Notes: generated from the sequence alone by a model not told the origin. A stretch of 56,901 bases of DNA from Prochloron sp. SulCav_FS08_3_32_3330 (GCA_020721205.1 DYNF01000006.1:1-56901); one strand, 5' to 3'. Counted from the stretch's first letter, positions 35,284 to 45,357 are shown. Numbers and translations: made by a program.

Positions 35284-36210
35284 TTATTGACGATTATGGA
35301 CTGAAAAACTGTTGAGGGCTTTACGCAAATCTCCCTGACCTTCTTTTAACAGGCGATCGCACTGATCTAGGTCTAAGCTTGTCCAGTGCATTAATAAAGC
35401 GAGTTTTACCCGTCTTCCGCTTTTTTCGAGTAAATATCCGGCTTCTTGACGAGATAATTGGGTTAAATCCTCTAAAATCCGTAAAGCGCGATCGTGTAAT
35501 TTTCGGTTGGTTACAGCTACGTCTATCATCCTATTTCCGTACACTTTACCCAATTTTACCATTACTCCAGTCGAAATAATATTTAAAGCCATTTTTGTCA
35601 CAGTTCCGGCTTTTAAACGGGTAGATCCGGCTAAAATTTCCGCTCCTACAATCAGCCTAATATCTACATCAGCTTCAACTTTTACCTGTTCAATCGGGAC
35701 ACAACTCATATAAATGGTAGTTGCACCCCTCTGTTTAGCCGCTTGAATCGCCCCGATAACGTAGGGAGTAGTGCCTCCGGCGGTAATACCTATTACCACA
35801 TCTAACTCTGTAATATGACGTTGAGCGATCGCTTTTTCACCGTCTTCTGGTTTATCCTCTAAATCCTCAGAACTACGAATTAACGCCCCCGCACCTCCGG
35901 CAATAATACCTTGTACCATTTCCGGGGAAGTACAGAAAGTGGGAGGACATTCTGCCGCATCTAAGACTCCTAAACGTCCGCTTGTACCCGCACCAATATA
36001 AAATAAACGTCCTCCTTTTTTTAAAGAAGCACTGGTGAGATCAATGGCTTGGGCGAGGGCTGACTTGGCGTTGGCGATCGCTTCTAAAGTTTTTTTATCT
36101 TCTTGATTAAATAATTCTACTAATTCTAAAGAAGTTAATTGATCTAAATTTTGACTATTAGGGTTAATTTGTTCGGTTAAAAGATAGCCTCTTTCTTCTA
36201 AATTTTCCAT
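35284..36210 (-). CDS. murQ: N-acetylmuramic acid 6-phosphate etherase
   Basis: 308 residues, full-length SIS-domain etherase: [21 protein letters not shown] start, [38 protein letters not shown] and the C-terminal helical [18 protein letters not shown]. Converts MurNAc-6-P to GlcNAc-6-P and D-lactate during peptidoglycan recycling. Coupled with mnmE. Confidence 0.95.
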   Translation of the reverse strand: MENLEERGYLLTEQINPNSQNLDQLTSLELVELFNQEDKKTLEAIANAKSALAQAIDLTSASLKKGGRLFYIGAGTSGRLGVLDAAECPPTFCTSPEMVQGIIAGGAGALIRSSEDLEDKPEDGEKAIAQRHITELDVVIGITAGGTTPYVIGAIQAAKQRGATTIYMSCVPIEQVKVEADVDIRLIVGAEILAGSTRLKAGTVTKMALNIISTGVMVKLGKVYGNRMIDVAVTNRKLHDRALRILEDLTQLSRQEAGYLLEKSGRRVKLALLMHWTSLDLDQCDRLLKEGQGDLRKALNSFSVHNRQ

Positions 36211-36281
36211 TATTAATATTAATAAAATTAAGTTTTTTTTACAAATGTTATTCTTTTTAATGATAAACCAAAAAGAAGATG

Positions 36282-36438
36282 GTTCGTAGTTGGGCTTTAG
36301 CCCAATCTATAGGGAAACCAAGCCCAACTACGAACTTTTTGGGCTAAAGCCCAATCTATAGGGAAACCAAGCCCAACTACGAACTTTTTGGGCTAAAGCC
36401 CAACTACGAACTTTTTGGGCTAAAGCCCAACTACGAAC
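36282..36438. repeat. Tandem GTTCGTAGTTGGGCTTTAGCCC array
   Basis: At least four copies of the palindromic unit (GTTCGTAGTTGGGCTTTAGCCC and its complement), two with the extra spacer AATCTATAGGGAAACCAAG. Fills the gap between the murQ start and the DUF3110 stop. The spacing is regular but the units are inverted pairs, not a CRISPR. Confidence 0.75.
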
Positions 36439-36462
36439 TTTTTGATCTAACTAATAACAAAA

Positions 36463-36846
36463 TTACAATAAATTTTCCAGTTGACGGCGTAGCCTTTCTA
36501 ATTCACTATTATTAATAGTTGAATCACTATCTGAAGGTTTGGATTTATGTTTACCATCCTCACTCCAGTCTAATTCTTCTACGTTATTTTCTGGAGGAAC
36601 AGCTAACATTTTTTCATCAATGATTTGACAGTCATATCCAGCCTCTACACAAAAATCTTCCACTTCTTGAGAATCAATCGGCTCGATCGTCGCCGGGGGA
36701 AAATCCTGTGCTTCTAACATTAAAGCAAAACGAATGGCATCGTCTTCATTTTGAAACATCAAAACTGTATTACGATCGCCTACTTTAAGGCTATGTATTC
36801 CTTCGTTTTCCGTACGGGCATTAAATAAAATAATATAGACAAGCAT
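36463..36846 (-). CDS. DUF3110 protein
   Basis: 127 residues. DUF3110 pattern: VYIILFNARTENEGIHSLK near the start, VLMFQNEDDAIRFALMLEAQDFP and EDFCVEAGYDC. The acidic Ser/Asp-rich tail ends in a short helix (LERLRRQLENLL). Conserved in cyanobacteria and chloroplast-targeted in plants; function unknown. No obvious partner; CAAD gene 134 bases upstream on the same strand has its own terminator. Confidence 0.85.
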   Translation of the reverse strand: MLVYIILFNARTENEGIHSLKVGDRNTVLMFQNEDDAIRFALMLEAQDFPPATIEPIDSQEVEDFCVEAGYDCQIIDEKMLAVPPENNVEELDWSEDGKHKSKPSDSDSTINNSELERLRRQLENLL

Positions 36847-36904
36847 TTTTATAAATTTTATAAGTTTTATAATTATTTTACATAATTAAATAGAGATCAA
36901 AGAA

Positions 36905-36941
36905 AAATCCTCCATCTTAAAATTTTAAGTCAGGAGGATTT
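36905..36941 (-). terminator. Terminator of the CAAD-domain gene
   Basis: AAATCCTCC (36905-36913) pairs with GGAGGATTT (36933-36941), with an inner CTTAAAATTTTAAG stem. It lies 40 bases past the CAAD stop, with a T-run on the minus strand side. Confidence 0.75.
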
Positions 36942-36980
36942 CTGGAGATAAGATCAAAAAAAGCCAAAATAGATAAAATT

Positions 36981-37418
36981 TTAGTGATCTTGGGTATTTT
37001 TGCCCACCACTTGTTTTTTTAGTACCTCAAACTCTTGTAATAACTCAGAGCGAGTGGAAGCACGAAGTAAATAGCGGTAAACAAACCACACACTATAACC
37101 TAACCCTACTAACTCTAAAACTGGAGAGAGTAAAGGAATATCATTGATCGCATTGATCACTGATAAAGTAACATAGACAGAAACAATCCCCGTTGCAAAA
37201 ATGAGTAAAGTAATTAAGGGTTTTTGATAATCCGCAAAGAAATTACCTAACTCATCAGGAAGTTTTCCTAAAAAGTCAAAAACAGGTTCAATCAGTTCTT
37301 GAACTTGATTGAGAGAAGAAGGCTCAGAGGTTGAAACCATTGTTCCAGTTGTTTCAGGTTTTAAAGAAACAGACTCTTTGCTTCCTGTAGCAGTATCAGG
37401 GGTTTTAGATGAATCCAT
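36981..37418 (-). CDS. CAAD-domain thylakoid membrane protein
   Basis: 145 residues. N-terminal ~45 residues are Ser/Thr-rich and flexible; the CAAD domain (~50-140) has two membrane helices (LITLLIFATGIVSVYVTL and LVGLGYSVWFVYRYLL) between amphipathic helices. CAAD occurs free and attached to some cyanobacterial aminoacyl-tRNA synthetases, anchoring them to thylakoids, and is related to CURT1 curvature proteins. The free form here probably acts in thylakoid membranes. Confidence 0.88.
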   Translation of the reverse strand: MDSSKTPDTATGSKESVSLKPETTGTMVSTSEPSSLNQVQELIEPVFDFLGKLPDELGNFFADYQKPLITLLIFATGIVSVYVTLSVINAINDIPLLSPVLELVGLGYSVWFVYRYLLRASTRSELLQEFEVLKKQVVGKNTQDH

Positions 37419-37723
37419 AAATAGCCATCCTTTGAGAATAGAATATTATTATTATTGTTGCTAGACAGACAAATGATATAACAAATACCTAGCTAGAGTT
37501 TTATCTTATCAGACGATTTTTATACCGACACTTTTTTACTAACATTTGTTAATTTTTTCTTAGTGGGTAGACTTATTTTTTGAATATAACATTTAATCGC
37601 AGACAACTGACTAAGTTTTCACTTATCTTAATATACCAGTACGCTATCAGCGATCAACTTTTTTAGATCTCCATTGTCCTATACCATAGACATAACGCTT
37701 TTTTATTTAATTTATATTCTCTT
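37419..37723. other. Intergenic region between the CAAD gene and dxr
   Basis: A 305-base divergent spacer that must contain the promoters of the CAAD gene (minus) and dxr (plus). I see no further gene, strong hairpin or repeat here. The region is AT-rich and offers several -10-like hexamers, so no promoter can be assigned confidently. Confidence 0.5.
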
Positions 37724-39439
37724 ATGATAAAACCTATTTCAATTCTTGGCTCTACAGGCTCGATCGGTACTCAAACTCTTGATATTGTCTCTCAATATCC
37801 CGATCGCTTTCGGGTAGTGGGTTTAGTTGCTGGAAATAATCTTAAACTTTTAGCAGAACAAATTTACCAATTTAAACCGGAAATTGTGGCAATCTCTGAT
37901 CAAAATAAATTAGCTGATTTAAAAACGGCGATCGCAGGTTTTGCCCATCAACCTCAATTATTAGCCGGACAAGATGGTATTGTGGAGGTAGCTCGTTATG
38001 GGGATGCTCAAACCGTTGTGACGGGAATCGTTGGTTATGCCGGACTTTTACCCACGATCGCAGCGATCGAAGCGGGGAAAGATATCGCTTTAGCGAATAA
38101 AGAAACTTTAATCGCAGGAGCGCCCGTTGTTCTCCCTTTAGTTAAAAAACATGGGGTGAAAATTTTACCCGCAGACTCAGAACACTCAGCTATATTTCAA
38201 TGTTTACAGGGTGTACCCGAGGGAGGATTAAGACGAATTATTTTAACCGCTTCCGGTGGTTCTTTTCGGGATTTACCTGTAGAAAAATTAGCTTCTGTCA
38301 CCGTAGCAGACGCTCTGAAACATCCGAATTGGTCTATGGGTAAAAAAATTACCATTGACTCTGCAACCCTTATGAATAAAGGCTTAGAGGTAATTGAAGC
38401 TCATTATTTATTTGGTGTAGATTATGATCATATTGACATTGTAATTCATCCTCAAAGTATTATTCACTCTTTAATTGAAGTCCAAGATACCTCAGTATTA
38501 GCTCAGTTAGGTTGGGCTGATATGCGTTTACCCATTCTTTACACCCTCTCTTATCCTGAACGAATTTATACGGATTGGAAGCCTCTCAATTTAGTTGAAG
38601 TAGGAAATTTAACCTTTAAAGAGCCAGATCATCAAAAATATCCTTGTATGAAACTAGCTTACGCCGCAGGAAGGGCAGGAGGCACAATGACAGGAGTATT
38701 AAATGCGGCAAATGAACAAGCTGTAGCGTTATTTTTAGAAGAAAAAATTGGCTTTTTAGATATTCCTAAACTCATTGAATATACCTGCGATCGCCATCAA
38801 AATGATCATCAACAAAATCCCACTTTAGAAGATATTATTAACGCTGATACTTGGGCAAGAAAAGAAGTATTAAGTGCCAGTCAATTAATCGGAAAACAGC
38901 AATTTATTCCCGTAACTTCTACTCCTGAAACTGTAAAAAAAAACTCTTATAAAGACTTATATAATGAAGGAATAGAAAAAGCAAAAACACAAGATTATCA
39001 AGGAGCAATCCAAGCATTTAATCAACTTTTAAAAGATTTTCCCACAGCAATTGATTGTTATATTAGTCGGGGTTTAGTTCGTGCGATGATGGGAGATCAT
39101 CAAGGAGCAATAGATGACTATACTCAGGCGATTCGTAACGATCTGCGTAATGCTAAAGCCTTTTTTAATCGTGGTGTTTCCCGTCGTAAAATAATGGATA
39201 ATAAAGGAGCGATTAGTGACTTTAATATGGCAATTTCTTTTGATGCTAGTTATGGAATCGCTTATTATCATCGTAGTCGGGCTTATAAAGCTTTTGGTAA
39301 TAATAAACAAGCGATCGGTGATGTTAATATTGCCATTGATTTATTATTAAAACAGGGAGATACAGAAACTTATCAACAAGCATTAAAACATTTAGATGAT
39401 TTAATGGAATATCAACAATTATTTCCCCATAGTTATTAG
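37724..39439 (+). CDS. dxr: DXP reductoisomerase fused to C-terminal TPR domain
   Basis: 571 residues. Residues 1-~390 are a complete DXR: NADPH site [56 protein letters not shown] and [11 protein letters not shown]. It makes MEP from DXP, committing carbon to isoprenoids (carotenoids, phytol, quinones). Normal DXR ends near 390-400. Here the frame continues without a break into about four TPR units (~402-560, e.g. [34 protein letters not shown]). No internal start or frameshift suggests a sequencing join. The stop's last base is also the first base of a repeat. Confidence 0.93.
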   Translation: MIKPISILGSTGSIGTQTLDIVSQYPDRFRVVGLVAGNNLKLLAEQIYQFKPEIVAISDQNKLADLKTAIAGFAHQPQLLAGQDGIVEVARYGDAQTVVTGIVGYAGLLPTIAAIEAGKDIALANKETLIAGAPVVLPLVKKHGVKILPADSEHSAIFQCLQGVPEGGLRRIILTASGGSFRDLPVEKLASVTVADALKHPNWSMGKKITIDSATLMNKGLEVIEAHYLFGVDYDHIDIVIHPQSIIHSLIEVQDTSVLAQLGWADMRLPILYTLSYPERIYTDWKPLNLVEVGNLTFKEPDHQKYPCMKLAYAAGRAGGTMTGVLNAANEQAVALFLEEKIGFLDIPKLIEYTCDRHQNDHQQNPTLEDIINADTWARKEVLSASQLIGKQQFIPVTSTPETVKKNSYKDLYNEGIEKAKTQDYQGAIQAFNQLLKDFPTAIDCYISRGLVRAMMGDHQGAIDDYTQAIRNDLRNAKAFFNRGVSRRKIMDNKGAISDFNMAISFDASYGIAYYHRSRAYKAFGNNKQAIGDVNIAIDLLLKQGDTETYQQALKHLDDLMEYQQLFPHSY

Positions 39440-39492
39440 TTCGTTGTTGTGCTTTAGCACTAACAAAATCGTGCTAAAGCCCCACATCGAAC
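39439..39492. repeat. GTTCGTTGTTG-type repeat after dxr
   Basis: GTTCGTTGTTGTGCTTTAGCAC paired with GTGCTAAAGC...ATCGAAC. It begins at the last base of the dxr stop codon. Confidence 0.7.
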
Positions 39493-39547
39493 CTATTTTT
39501 TAAAAGCGATTGATTCAATCAACAATTAAATAAAGGAGAGCAATAAA

Positions 39548-40120
39548 ATGACTAATTTAACTATTGATTGTAATTCAGTTAATTTAACAGAAGAACAATT
39601 TTTTCAACTATGTATTAATAACCGTAATTTTCAATTTGAAAGAAATAGTAACGGAGATTTAATTATTATGTCACCCACTGACGGAGAAACTAGCAATAGA
39701 AACGCAGGAATTACTGGACAACTTTGGATGTGGAATTATCAAAATAATCAGGGTATAGTATTTGATTCTTCAGGAGGTTTTAAGTTACCAAATGGGGCAG
39801 ATCGATCCCCTGATGCTTCATGGATACCCTTAGAAAAATGGGATAATTTAACACCCCAACAAAAACAAAGATTTTTACCTTTTGCCCCTGATTTTGTGAT
39901 TGAATTATTATCCCCTAGTGACAAGATAGAAACTACTCAACATAAAATGCTAGAATATCTGGAAAATGGCACAAAATTAGCTTGGTTAATTAATCGAAAA
40001 ACTAGACAAGTGGAGATTTATCGTCAAAATCAAGAAGTAGAAATATTAGATCAGCCTCAAACATTATCTGGGGAAAATATCTTACCCAATTTTGTTTTAA
40101 ATCTTGAAACAATTTGGTAA
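39548..40120 (+). CDS. Uma2-family (DUF820) restriction-endonuclease-fold protein
   Basis: 190 residues. Uma2 signatures: FQFERNSNGDLIIMSPTDGETS, DRSPDASWI (Asp) and DFVIELLSPSD (Glu), KMLEYLENGTKLAWLI. This PD-(D/E)XK-like family is greatly expanded in cyanobacteria; role unknown. AAAGGAGAG upstream is a strong ribosome site. A paralogue of the same length lies at 45358-45930. Confidence 0.88.
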   Translation: MTNLTIDCNSVNLTEEQFFQLCINNRNFQFERNSNGDLIIMSPTDGETSNRNAGITGQLWMWNYQNNQGIVFDSSGGFKLPNGADRSPDASWIPLEKWDNLTPQQKQRFLPFAPDFVIELLSPSDKIETTQHKMLEYLENGTKLAWLINRKTRQVEIYRQNQEVEILDQPQTLSGENILPNFVLNLETIW

Positions 40121-40142
40121 AATATTTAGTTATTAGTTATTC

Positions 40143-40227
40143 GTTCGTTGTTGTGCTTTAGCACTAACAAAATCGTGGTAAAGTGCAACAACAAACAATT
40201 TTATAGCGCTAAAGCGCAACAACAAAC
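40143..40227. repeat. Paired GTTCGTTGTTG-type repeat
   Basis: Two palindromes (TGCTTTAGCA and AGCGCTAAAGCGC) flanked by GTTCGTTGTTG on the left and CAACAACAAAC on the right, directly upstream of the lipoate/octanoate transferase gene. Confidence 0.7.
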
Positions 40228-40244
40228 AATGATTGAATTAAATT

Positions 40245-40979
40245 ATGAAAAAATGGCGTTTAATTCCGTTTATAGAAGCCAATGGAAAGTTACAAATGAC
40301 AATAGATCAATGGATTTTAAATCAACATCAAACGGGTAAAATATTACCTACTTTACGCTTTTATACTTGGTTATCTCCTACCATCTCTTTAGGTTATCAT
40401 CAAAAAAATTATCCTCAATTTTGGCATAATTTAATTTACGAAAATAACCCGATAAATATAGTCCGTCGTCCTTCCGGTGGTAGAGCCGTATTACATCAAG
40501 GAGATCTAACTTATTTAATCGTAACCTCGGATTTTATCGGTAAACGATTAGAAGTTTATCAACAAATTTGTCAATTTTTAATTGATGGTTGGAAAAGCCT
40601 TGGTTATGATTTATTTTATGGTACACAAGGACGAGGTTATATTCATCAACCTAGTTGTTTTAATACGGCAACGGGTGCAGATTTAATCTTAAATAATGGT
40701 TATAAATTAATCGGAAGCGCTCAATTTAAAAAAGGTAATACTATTTTACAACATGGCTCAATGAGATTATTTCCTGATCCTGATTTATTATTAAAAGTTT
40801 TCGGGGAAAATGAGAAAATCACCTCGGTTTTTACTGATATAATAGATCAAAATCAATTTAGAGAAAAAATTATTAATACTTTAATTGAATCTGCAAAAAA
40901 ATGTTTTAAGATTGATTTAATTATTGAACCTTTTTGTGCATCAGAATGGACAGAAATTTTAGAGTTATCTAAATTTTAA
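40245..40979 (+). CDS. Lipoate-protein ligase A / octanoyltransferase family protein
   Basis: 244 residues of the BPL/LplA fold. Signatures: TLRFYTWLSPTISLGYHQ, RRPSGGRAVLHQGDLTY, and the lysine segment YKLIGSAQFKKGNTILQHGSM. A Cys in PSCFNTATGADL lies near the position of the LipM active-site Cys, so it may be a LipM-like octanoyltransferase instead of an ATP-using ligase; the sequence alone does not settle this. It would supply lipoyl groups to PDH or glycine decarboxylase. Single gene. Confidence 0.83.
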   Translation: MKKWRLIPFIEANGKLQMTIDQWILNQHQTGKILPTLRFYTWLSPTISLGYHQKNYPQFWHNLIYENNPINIVRRPSGGRAVLHQGDLTYLIVTSDFIGKRLEVYQQICQFLIDGWKSLGYDLFYGTQGRGYIHQPSCFNTATGADLILNNGYKLIGSAQFKKGNTILQHGSMRLFPDPDLLLKVFGENEKITSVFTDIIDQNQFREKIINTLIESAKKCFKIDLIIEPFCASEWTEILELSKF

Positions 40980-41096
40980 GCTTAATTAATTAAGTTTTAT
41001 TAATAAAAATTGATTAATTAATTTTGAATTTTGAATTTTGAATTATTATGGTTTATAATCAAAACAAAATGTTATTGAAAAAAATATTGAAAACCG

Positions 41097-42680
41097 ATGA
41101 AAAAAAAATTAACAGGCTTAGTTTGTAGTCTGGTCACATTAGGCTTGATTACCCCCGCCGTCGCTTTAAATGAGTCTATTACCGAAGCGGGAATCAATGC
41201 TACCACCCTCCATCAAGACCCCTATAACTTAACAGGCAAAAAAATTGGTATTGGTCAGGTGGAGTTGGGACGACCCGCCATGTTTGGCTTTGATAAAACA
41301 ATGTCATGGAATCCTAACATTAGTTTTGCTGGACTGTTTTATCGAGATCAGTTGGCACAACCTGATTTAGAATTAGATGAACACGCCGCAATGGTAGCTT
41401 TGGTAATGGTTAGCCGTGATAAAAAATTGCGCGGAGTTGCCCCCGATGCTAGATTATACTCCTCCGCCGTAGGAACAATGGATGTAGGGGGACAGGCAGA
41501 AGAATGTTTTTCCTCTCAATATGTGGCTATGCAAAACGGGGAAGATGTGCGCGCCATTAATTTTAGTTTTGGCTCTCCTTTATATGATGATTCTCGTTTT
41601 AACGCTGACCTTGACGGTAACTCCCTTTTAACTCAATGTGTAGACTGGTCTGCAAGGGTTCATGATACTTTATATGTAATTTCTGGTAATCAAGGTAGTG
41701 GTGGTATTCCTGTACCAACAGATAATTATAATGGGATTAATACTGCTAATAGTGTGCAAAGAAACGGAGTATTTAGTAAGGTAGATTTTTCTAATGTGAG
41801 TGCCATTCCCGAGGGAGTGGGGCGTAGTTTTATTGAGAGGGAAATCAATGTTAATGGACGCAGATCTATCGGTTTGATTGCGCCGGGTAGTAATATTGAT
41901 GTGTATGATCTCTATGGCTCACAATTGTCAGTAGATGGCACAAGTTTTTCTTCTCCTCATATTACGGCTTCAGTGGCTTTATTACAGGAATACGGCGATC
42001 GTCAAATCTTTAAAAAAGCTCAGAATTGGAGTATAAATTCCCGAAGACATGAGATTAGTAAGGCAGTTTTAATCAATTCTGCTGATAAAATTAAGGATAA
42101 TGGGGACGGTTTATTTTTAGGAATGGAACGCACAACCCTCAGTAAACATAATTTAACATGGTTAGATTCTGAGGCTTATTCAGATGATACTATCCCATTA
42201 GATATGGAAATGGGGGCGGGACATTTAAATGTTTTCCGAGCTTATCAACAGTTGAGCGGTGGTCAATGGACTCCGGATCTTCCTGTTAGTAATAAGGGGT
42301 GGAATTATGGTTTAATAGAAGCAAATCAAGAGCAAGATTATGTCTTAGAAAAAGCTTTAAAAGCTGATAGTTTTGCGTCTATAACTTTAACATGGGATCG
42401 ATTAGTTGAGTTAAATGATGATAATAGTAATCTCCAATTTGACATAGGAGAAAGTTTTACCGATAAGGGATTAAATAATCTTAATATTTATTTAATGCCT
42501 GTGGATAGTAATGATAAAAATGAACATCTTTGTGCTTCTATAAGTAGAGTAGATAGCACAGAACATATTTTTTGTAAAATTCCTACGACTGGACAATATA
42601 AAATTCGAGTTGAATATGCTAATCAAGTTAATGAATCTACTCAAAATTACGGTTTAGCATGGTGGACAGTAGACAGTTAA
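41097..42680 (+). CDS. Secreted S8-family (subtilisin-like) protein, Glu at the Asp position
   Basis: 527 residues. Signal peptide 1-23. S8 fold with catalytic-type H96 (DEHAAMVA), oxyanion N198 (SGNQGSGG) and S283 (GTSFSSPH). At the place of the catalytic Asp the sequence reads GIGQVELG, giving Glu56 instead of the D in the usual V-I-D-T-G. Residues ~390-527 form a beta-rich PPC-like C-terminal domain. It could be a weak protease or a non-proteolytic binder. Single gene. Confidence 0.85.
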   Translation: MKKKLTGLVCSLVTLGLITPAVALNESITEAGINATTLHQDPYNLTGKKIGIGQVELGRPAMFGFDKTMSWNPNISFAGLFYRDQLAQPDLELDEHAAMVALVMVSRDKKLRGVAPDARLYSSAVGTMDVGGQAEECFSSQYVAMQNGEDVRAINFSFGSPLYDDSRFNADLDGNSLLTQCVDWSARVHDTLYVISGNQGSGGIPVPTDNYNGINTANSVQRNGVFSKVDFSNVSAIPEGVGRSFIEREINVNGRRSIGLIAPGSNIDVYDLYGSQLSVDGTSFSSPHITASVALLQEYGDRQIFKKAQNWSINSRRHEISKAVLINSADKIKDNGDGLFLGMERTTLSKHNLTWLDSEAYSDDTIPLDMEMGAGHLNVFRAYQQLSGGQWTPDLPVSNKGWNYGLIEANQEQDYVLEKALKADSFASITLTWDRLVELNDDNSNLQFDIGESFTDKGLNNLNIYLMPVDSNDKNEHLCASISRVDSTEHIFCKIPTTGQYKIRVEYANQVNESTQNYGLAWWTVDS

Positions 42681-42742
42681 TCGTAATCAGTTAACAGTGA
42701 TCAGTTATTAGTTACTTATTTAGTTTTCCCCATTTTTACTAT

Positions 42743-44002
42743 ATGTATATTAAAGAAATAAAATTAAATAATTTTAGAGGATTTGAGAATCTTATCTTAG
42801 AAAAAATACCTCAAAATTTATTAGTATTAATCGGTGTTAATGGATCAGGAAAAACAAGTATTCTTTTTGCCATAACATTATTATTATCTTATTTTATTGC
42901 TTGGTGTAGTGATCAAGATAATATTATTAATGATACTCAACAACTTCAAGATCAGGATGTTAAAAATGATTGTAAATTAACAACCTTAGAAATAACAACA
43001 AATTTTGGTTACTGGAAAATTGAAAAAGAATATTATCAAAAACAACAAATTTTAAGGGAAGATAAAGCTAAAAATTATGTTTGGACAAGGCAAAGAAAAT
43101 GGCAAGAAAACCCTAATTTTAATATTCCTTTACTTGTTTATTATCCTGTTAATCGAAAAGTAGATCATATTTTATTAGAACTTCCTGAAAAAGATTATTT
43201 TAAACAAATTGATGCTTATAATCAAGCATTAACTGGAGTTGAAATTAACTTTAATAGTTTTTTTCAATGGTTTAGACAAAAGGAAGATATTGAAAATGAA
43301 ATTAGACTTAATGAAGATAATAATTACCGAGATAAACAATTAGAAACAGTGAGAAAAGCTATTACTCAATTAATGCCTAATATTGGTAATTTAAGAGTAA
43401 GAAGAACTCCCGCTCCTTTAAGATTAATTTTAACTAAAAATAATGAATATTTAGTGATTAATCAATTATCTGATGGGGAAAAATGTTTATTAGCAATGAT
43501 TGGAGATTTAGCTCAAAGATTAGTTATTGCTAACCCTAGTTTAGATAATTCTTTAGAGGGAAAAGGTATTGTTTTAATAGATGAAATTGAATTACATTTA
43601 CATCCTCAATGGCAAAGAGAAATTATCCCAAAGTTACAAACAATCTTTCCTCATTGTCAATTTATTATTACTACCCATTCTCCTCAAGTTTTAAGTAATA
43701 TTAATCGAGAAAATATCTTTATTTTAGAAGATTTTAAAATTATTAAAAATACTCCTCATAGTTATGGGAGAGATAGTAATTCTATTTTATATGATTTAAT
43801 GAATGTTACCAAAAGACCTGAACATACTCAAAAAATTATTGATCAAATGTTTGATTTAATGGAAAAAGAAGATGAAAATAGTATCAACAAAGCTAAGGAA
43901 TTATTAACAGAATTAGAAAAAAAATTAGGGGAACAAGATACGGAAATTATTAGAGCAAAATCCCATTTAGAATTTATGGAGGAATTAAATGAAATTGATT
44001 AG
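42743..44002 (+). CDS. RecF/OLD-like AAA ATPase (PtuA-like?)
   Basis: 419 residues. SMC/ABC-type ATPase: Walker A G31-VNGSGKT38, signature LSDGEKCLLAM, Walker B GIVLIDEIELHLHPQW (~275-290) and H-loop ITTHSPQVL. C-terminal ~70 residues are helical. The layout fits defence ATPases such as PtuA of Septu and retron-linked ATPases, which work with an HNH protein encoded immediately downstream. Here only a 15-codon remnant follows. Could also be a general AAA_15/AAA_21 protein. Confidence 0.75.
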   Translation: MYIKEIKLNNFRGFENLILEKIPQNLLVLIGVNGSGKTSILFAITLLLSYFIAWCSDQDNIINDTQQLQDQDVKNDCKLTTLEITTNFGYWKIEKEYYQKQQILREDKAKNYVWTRQRKWQENPNFNIPLLVYYPVNRKVDHILLELPEKDYFKQIDAYNQALTGVEINFNSFFQWFRQKEDIENEIRLNEDNNYRDKQLETVRKAITQLMPNIGNLRVRRTPAPLRLILTKNNEYLVINQLSDGEKCLLAMIGDLAQRLVIANPSLDNSLEGKGIVLIDEIELHLHPQWQREIIPKLQTIFPHCQFIITTHSPQVLSNINRENIFILEDFKIIKNTPHSYGRDSNSILYDLMNVTKRPEHTQKIIDQMFDLMEKEDENSINKAKELLTELEKKLGEQDTEIIRAKSHLEFMEELNEID

Positions 44003-44036
44003 AAAAAAGATTAAAAAAGTTTACTTAAAAAATTAA
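43989..44036 (+). pseudogene. 15-codon remnant possibly of an HNH partner gene
   Basis: ATG at 43989 overlaps the ATPase stop by 14 bases and has a strong GGAGG (43978-43982) six bases upstream. It reads MKLIRKKIKKVYLKN then stops. HNH partners of PtuA-type ATPases (TIGR02646) often begin with a similar MK-x-I-x-K start and overlap the ATPase gene, so this looks like the truncated start of such a gene. The short length makes it uncertain. Confidence 0.35.
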
Positions 44037-44063
44037 TATTTAATTATTTAATTATTAATTAGA

Positions 44064-45218
44064 TTAACCTTCATCTTTTCTTAATAAAATTACACCTATT
44101 CCTATGCCTAAAAAATTGGGAATCCATGCCGCTAAAATAGGAGAAAGTACCCCCGCAATCCCAAAACCACCAATAATAAAACTAGACAAATAATAACAGA
44201 AAATAATCGCAATACTTAAGCCAAAACTGGTAGCTTTTCCCGCATTTTGGGGTTTAATTCCTAAACCTGTGCCAATAATTCCAAAAACTAAACAAATAAA
44301 AGGAAAAGAAATTTTTTGTTGCATTCTTACCTTAAACATTAAAATTTTCTTTTCATCTTGACTAAATCTTAATAACTTTAAATAACGTAAAGATTGAGTA
44401 ATATTCATTTCATAAGGATCCCTACTTTGAGATGCTAACTCAAAAGGCTCTTTTGGTAAAACTATTTCGGTTTTTTCAAAATCATTAATATTTTCATAAC
44501 CCTCATTTTCACTAATTTTAATAATTTTACCTTTTTCTAAATTCCAAACTTGTTCTTTTTCATTCCATTTTGCAATTTTCGCTACAATAATTTGATTTAA
44601 TTGATGATTAGATAAACTTAAAACCGTTAAATCTCCTAACGCTACTCCATTAAAATTTTTAGCATAAAATAACCGTTTTAATTTATTCGGTTGATCCTTA
44701 ATTTCTTCAGGAGTTAATTCATATTCAGGATAAAATATATCCCTTTCATCTAATAAAGGAGTTTGAATTTCGATCGCATCTTTTAAAAGTTGAGTTGCAT
44801 TATAATTAGCATTAGGCACAATTACCTCATTAAAAGCAAAAGTTAATAAAGAAATAATTAAACTTAAAATAATCGCAGGAGTCGCTAAACGATAAACACT
44901 AATACCACAACTTCTTAACGCTACAATTTCACTATCACTACTCAATCTTCCATAAGTTAAAAGTGTTGCTAATAAAATAGAAATTGGCAAAGAATAAGAT
45001 ATAAATTCAGGAATTTTTAAGCATAAAACTTGTATTGCAATTAAAATTGAAAGCCCTTCTTCTGTTACTTTTGTGATCAAATCAAATAAGACTCCCGCCG
45101 TTACCCCGACAGAGGAAAACATCCCCACTCCAAATAAAAAAGAAGCGATCAACTCGCTACTAATATAGCGATCCATAACTGGTATATTTAAAGAGTAGAT
45201 GCTGTTTTTTATTTTCAT
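44064..45218 (-). CDS. LptF/LptG-family permease (YjgP/YjgQ)
   Basis: 384 residues. Three N-terminal helices (MDRYISSELIASFLFG..., LIAIQVL...SYSLPISILLATLLTYG), a periplasmic beta domain (~125-270) and three C-terminal helices (~290-384). The LptFG pair with LptB extracts lipopolysaccharide from the inner membrane; cyanobacteria often have a single LptF/G homologue. Single gene, minus strand. Confidence 0.9.
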   Translation of the reverse strand: MKIKNSIYSLNIPVMDRYISSELIASFLFGVGMFSSVGVTAGVLFDLITKVTEEGLSILIAIQVLCLKIPEFISYSLPISILLATLLTYGRLSSDSEIVALRSCGISVYRLATPAIILSLIISLLTFAFNEVIVPNANYNATQLLKDAIEIQTPLLDERDIFYPEYELTPEEIKDQPNKLKRLFYAKNFNGVALGDLTVLSLSNHQLNQIIVAKIAKWNEKEQVWNLEKGKIIKISENEGYENINDFEKTEIVLPKEPFELASQSRDPYEMNITQSLRYLKLLRFSQDEKKILMFKVRMQQKISFPFICLVFGIIGTGLGIKPQNAGKATSFGLSIAIIFCYYLSSFIIGGFGIAGVLSPILAAWIPNFLGIGIGVILLRKDEG

Positions 45219-45357
45219 TAGGTATTAGGTAATATTTTGACAAATTAATAATTATTTTATCATAAATTGTGGAAAAGGGATCTGATTCTATTTTTCTATC
45301 AATTAAAATAGATAGGTTTTAAAATTCAGTAAAATAATAACTTTTAATATTATTATT

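Noticed and set aside
36282-36438. Regular repeat array resembling a CRISPR
   Set aside because: Units are inverted pairs of one palindrome, the interspersed segment is itself repeated, and no cas gene is present.
40148-40339. 63-residue open frame over the repeat and the start of the lipoate/octanoate transferase
   Set aside because: It reads repeat DNA and an out-of-frame part of a well-supported gene.
42743-44002. Retron-associated ATPase
   Set aside because: No reverse transcriptase or msr/msd-like structured RNA was seen upstream; the 62-base gap after the S8 gene is too short.
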